From Streptomyces sp. NBC_00457 (GTDB lineage: Bacteria > Actinomycetota > Actinomycetes > Streptomycetales > Streptomycetaceae), in the NCBI RefSeq assembly GCF_036014015.1, contig NZ_CP107905.1, positions 5,270,001-5,334,000 of the forward strand: a stretch of 64,000 nt of DNA, in the 5' to 3' direction. Below are positions 61,968-64,000 of this stretch, piece by piece. A program made the translations under genes and the position numbers. The notes below the pieces were generated by a model that worked only from the letters and a program-made list of their open reading frames with translations, was not told where the DNA came from and did no database searches. Within the stretch, counting starts at the first letter, position 1; the number at the start of each line of letters is the position of its first letter.

Positions 61968-62624
61968 TCAGTCGTCGTCCCCGGACCCCGTGCCCACACC
62001 CCGCGACGCCGCAACCGCCTCCACCACGGCATGCGCCCGCTCCTGCGGCACGCCGGCTGCGATGAGTGAGGCGGTGGCGGTGCGGGTGCCGTCGTCCTCC
62101 AGGTCGCCGGTGTTGACCGACTCGAGCAGGGCGACGGTCATCGCCTCCAGCCCGGCGCTCAGCACGGCGGCCGGCAGGTGCGTGTGGAAGACGCCGTCCC
62201 GCTGGCCCCGCTCCAGGATGCCGGTGGCCTGCTCACGGGCCGGTGCCAGAACTTCTGCCACGCGTTCCGCGCCCAGGTCGCGCTGGGCCAGCGAGAGCAG
62301 CAGGCGGTAGCGGTCTCCCACGGGCCACATCGAGAACACGAGGTGGGCGAACGCGCGCTCGGCCGGTTCCGGCGCCGTGAGCGGCGCACCCGACAGCGCG
62401 CTCCGCAGCGCCTCGGAGGCCTCCTCGGCCAGCGCCTCCAGCAACGCCTCCCGCCCCGGGAAGTGCCCGAACAGAGTGCGCCGTACGACACCCGCCGCGC
62501 GCGCCAGCTCCTCCAGCGTGACGTCGGGGTTCCGCCCCAGCTCCCGGCGGGCCGTGGCCAGGATGCGCGCCCGGTTGGCCCGCGAATTGCGACGCAACGG
62601 CTCGCGGACGACGGGCTTGGTCAC
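61968..62624 (-). CDS. TetR regulator (paralogue of the 56.3-kb repressor)
   Basis: 218 residues. HTH about 18-60 (ARILATARRELGRNPDVTLE, VRRTLFGHFPGREALLEALA). The C-terminal domain shows the same segments as the MFS-linked TetR, e.g. HTHLPAAVLSAGLEA and DDGTRTATASLIAAGV versus HTAVPPGPLSIAIEA and DDGTAAATAALIAAGV. No pump gene is adjacent, so the target is unclear; the NUDIX gene follows. Probably arisen by duplication. Confidence 0.9.
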   Translation of the reverse strand: MTKPVVREPLRRNSRANRARILATARRELGRNPDVTLEELARAAGVVRRTLFGHFPGREALLEALAEEASEALRSALSGAPLTAPEPAERAFAHLVFSMWPVGDRYRLLLSLAQRDLGAERVAEVLAPAREQATGILERGQRDGVFHTHLPAAVLSAGLEAMTVALLESVNTGDLEDDGTRTATASLIAAGVPQERAHAVVEAVAASRGVGTGSGDDD

Positions 62625-63012
62625 GGGAACCTCGAGGAATCAGGGCGGGGCGAAGGCCGGGGCCGTATGAAGAGCGCATCCATTCTCGCACGGAGACCAG
62701 CGCCCGATCCGGAAGCTCGGCCCCCCCAGGCACCCGCCCCGCATTCCGCTTACGCCGCCCGACGCCGCAGCGTCCCTTTCTCGCCATCGTCAAGACCCCT
62801 CGCGTCAACGCGGTGTGTCCGGATTGTTGCCGAGAGCGTCGCCGAATCGTTTCGGCGGGCCAAGATTCCGTTTCCGTGGTGATGCGATTACGCCAGTGTG
62901 AGGAGGGTGGCGTAGTGTGGCTGTCCTATTAACTGTCCAATACTGACCCTGAGTTGACGGTTACTTCGCGCTGCGCGCCGTGTGTCCGAGCTGGTTGATC
63001 GAGAGGACTCCG
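62625..63012. other. Intergenic region before the conservon-type kinase
   Basis: 388 bp without a gene. An A/T-rich patch around 62920-62945 (CCTATTAACTGTCCAATACT) and a TTGACG at 62954-62959 suggest promoter elements for the gene at 63013, but no clear hexamer pair is seen. GAGAGGA (about 63001) is that gene's ribosome-binding site. Confidence 0.45.
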
Positions 63013-64000
63013 ATGCCCGAATCCCCGACCTATGCAGTGCGCTCGGAGCCCGACCGGGCGGGTGCCATGGGCTCGGCGCGGAACAGGCATGCCAAGCCGC
63101 CGGCTCAGGACACGCCGAGTGATTCGGCCACACTTTCGAGGACGGTGCGTCTCGCCGTTCTTCCCGCGGCCCTAATGGCGGTCCTCTCCGCCGCGCTGAT
63201 CGTCTTCGTACTGCTCACCCAGGACGGCACCGCGGACGGCACCACCTGGTCCGTACTGACCGCCGGCGCCGTGCTCGGCTGCGGAGTGCTGGCCGGTGCG
63301 GTACGCGCCGGGCGAGCCGAGGCCCGGAACGTGTCACGGGAGTACGCGCCGCTGCGCCGCGCCGTCGCCGAAGGCCAGGCCGCACTGCGGGGCACGCTGC
63401 AACGCCTGGAGCGGGGCGAGCCGTTGGAGCAGCAGGCTCCGTTCGCGCAGGCCGGCCCGCCGCCCGCCGACCCGGTCGACCGGCTCGCGTACGAGATCCG
63501 CGTCGGCACCTGGCAGGCCTGCACGGCCCTGGCCCAGTCGGCACAGCTGCCCCGCTCCAGCGCGCAGGACAGCGAGGAGCGCGTCGAGGTCTTCGTCAAC
63601 CTCGCCCGGCGGCTGCAGTCCCTCGTGCACCGCGCGATCAACATGCTCGACCAGCTGGAGAACGAGGTCGAGGACCCGGAACTGCTCAAGGGCCTCTTCC
63701 ACGTCGACCACCTGGCCACCCGCATCCGCCGCCACGCGGAGAACGTCGCCGTGCTCGGCGGCTCCGTCTCCCGCCGCCAGTGGACCCGCCCGGTGACCCT
63801 GACCGAGGTGCTGCGTTCGTCGATCGCCGAGGTCGAGCACTACTCCCGGGTCAAGCTGGTGCCGCCGATCGAGGGCACCGTGCGCGGCCACGCCGTCGCC
63901 GACGTCATCCACCTGCTGGCCGAACTCGTCGAGAACGCCACGATGTTCTCCGAGCCGCACGCCCAAGTCCTGCTGCGCGCCCAGCGGGTGACGTCGGGGC
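63013..64000 (+). CDS. Conservon-type sensor histidine kinase (3' end outside window)
   Basis: The first 329 codons are visible and the frame is open at the window end. A cytoplasmic tail, two hydrophobic helices (about 45-95), a helical region with the CvnA-like pattern RLAYEIRVGTWQACTALAQS and EVFVNLARRLQSLVHRAINM, then a HATPase N box LAELVENATMFSEP (about 306-319). Such kinases start the four-gene 'conservons' (with roadblock, DUF742 and GTPase genes), so those genes should follow beyond 64000. ATG at 63013, with GAGAGGA about 6 bp upstream. Confidence 0.88.
   Translation, partial: MPESPTYAVRSEPDRAGAMGSARNRHAKPPAQDTPSDSATLSRTVRLAVLPAALMAVLSAALIVFVLLTQDGTADGTTWSVLTAGAVLGCGVLAGAVRAGRAEARNVSREYAPLRRAVAEGQAALRGTLQRLERGEPLEQQAPFAQAGPPPADPVDRLAYEIRVGTWQACTALAQSAQLPRSSAQDSEERVEVFVNLARRLQSLVHRAINMLDQLENEVEDPELLKGLFHVDHLATRIRRHAENVAVLGGSVSRRQWTRPVTLTEVLRSSIAEVEHYSRVKLVPPIEGTVRGHAVADVIHLLAELVENATMFSEPHAQVLLRAQRVTSG

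Overview
This window is high-GC actinobacterial chromosome, almost certainly Streptomyces. The evidence is strong G/C third-position bias, GTG/TTG starts, ATGA/GTGA/TGATG stop-start overlaps, a DmdR/IdeR-type iron box, a TTA codon confined to the extreme N-terminus of a LuxR-type regulator, a DUF2637 (Spd-like) protein, a conservon-type sensor kinase at the right edge, and a Streptomyces-type contractile injection system (CIS).

Layout. 1-3015: iron-siderophore ABC uptake genes (permease cut by the window edge, ATPase, lipoprotein). 3016-6306: a frameshifted FG-GAP scrap, then a secreted lectin-GH74 xyloglucanase and a strong terminator. 6396-7496: small PRC-barrel, membrane and DUF5990-like genes. 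7497-10533: cold-shock operon (CspA, DEAD-box helicase, CBS protein, SCO5918-family protein) ending in a 15-bp hairpin. 10534-11303: long structured leader and a MerR-like regulator. 11395-15492: ECF sigma factor, membrane anti-sigma-like protein, MoxR ATPase and VWA protein (RavA-ViaA-like). 15594-18465: a sigma-region-4/transmembrane fusion protein and a GT51 penicillin-binding protein whose transpeptidase half has lost its SxxK residues. 18466-20737: a gene graveyard (fragments of an FAD monooxygenase, a TetR regulator and an MMPL transporter) around one complete TetR gene with a chimeric start. 20904-23570: membrane Ser/Thr kinase and DUF2637 protein.

23573-49713 is the centrepiece: a complete CIS (phage-tail-like) locus. 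On the minus strand are sheath, two tube proteins, an assembly protein, DUF6760, a 1165-residue repeat protein, LysM tube cap, VgrG-like spike, PAAR tip, a run of 56-bp PAAR-tail mini-ORFs, gp25, baseplate J, tail protein I and a zinc-ribbon/transmembrane/discoidin-like protein. Upstream and also on the minus strand are a LuxR regulator, a secreted beta-propeller protein, DUF4255 and the AAA+ ATPase. A divergent gene encodes a DUF4157 protein with a C-terminal domain resembling GCS/amidoligase enzymes, a likely payload. A membrane 'hydrolytic protein' homologue closes the locus.

49799-56262: an aromatic meta-cleavage operon (VOC dioxygenase, FAA hydrolase, FAD hydroxylase, acetoacetyl-CoA synthetase) with a divergent TetR gene and paired palindromes. 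56269-58748: TetR/MFS efflux pair with paired operators. 58785-61428: DUF308-like membrane protein and a NarL-type two-component system sharing a palindromic intergenic region. 61446-62624: NUDIX hydrolase and a TetR paralogue of the 56.3-kb regulator. 63013-64000: start of a conservon-type sensor kinase. I saw no tRNA, rRNA, CRISPR array, insertion sequence or replication origin.
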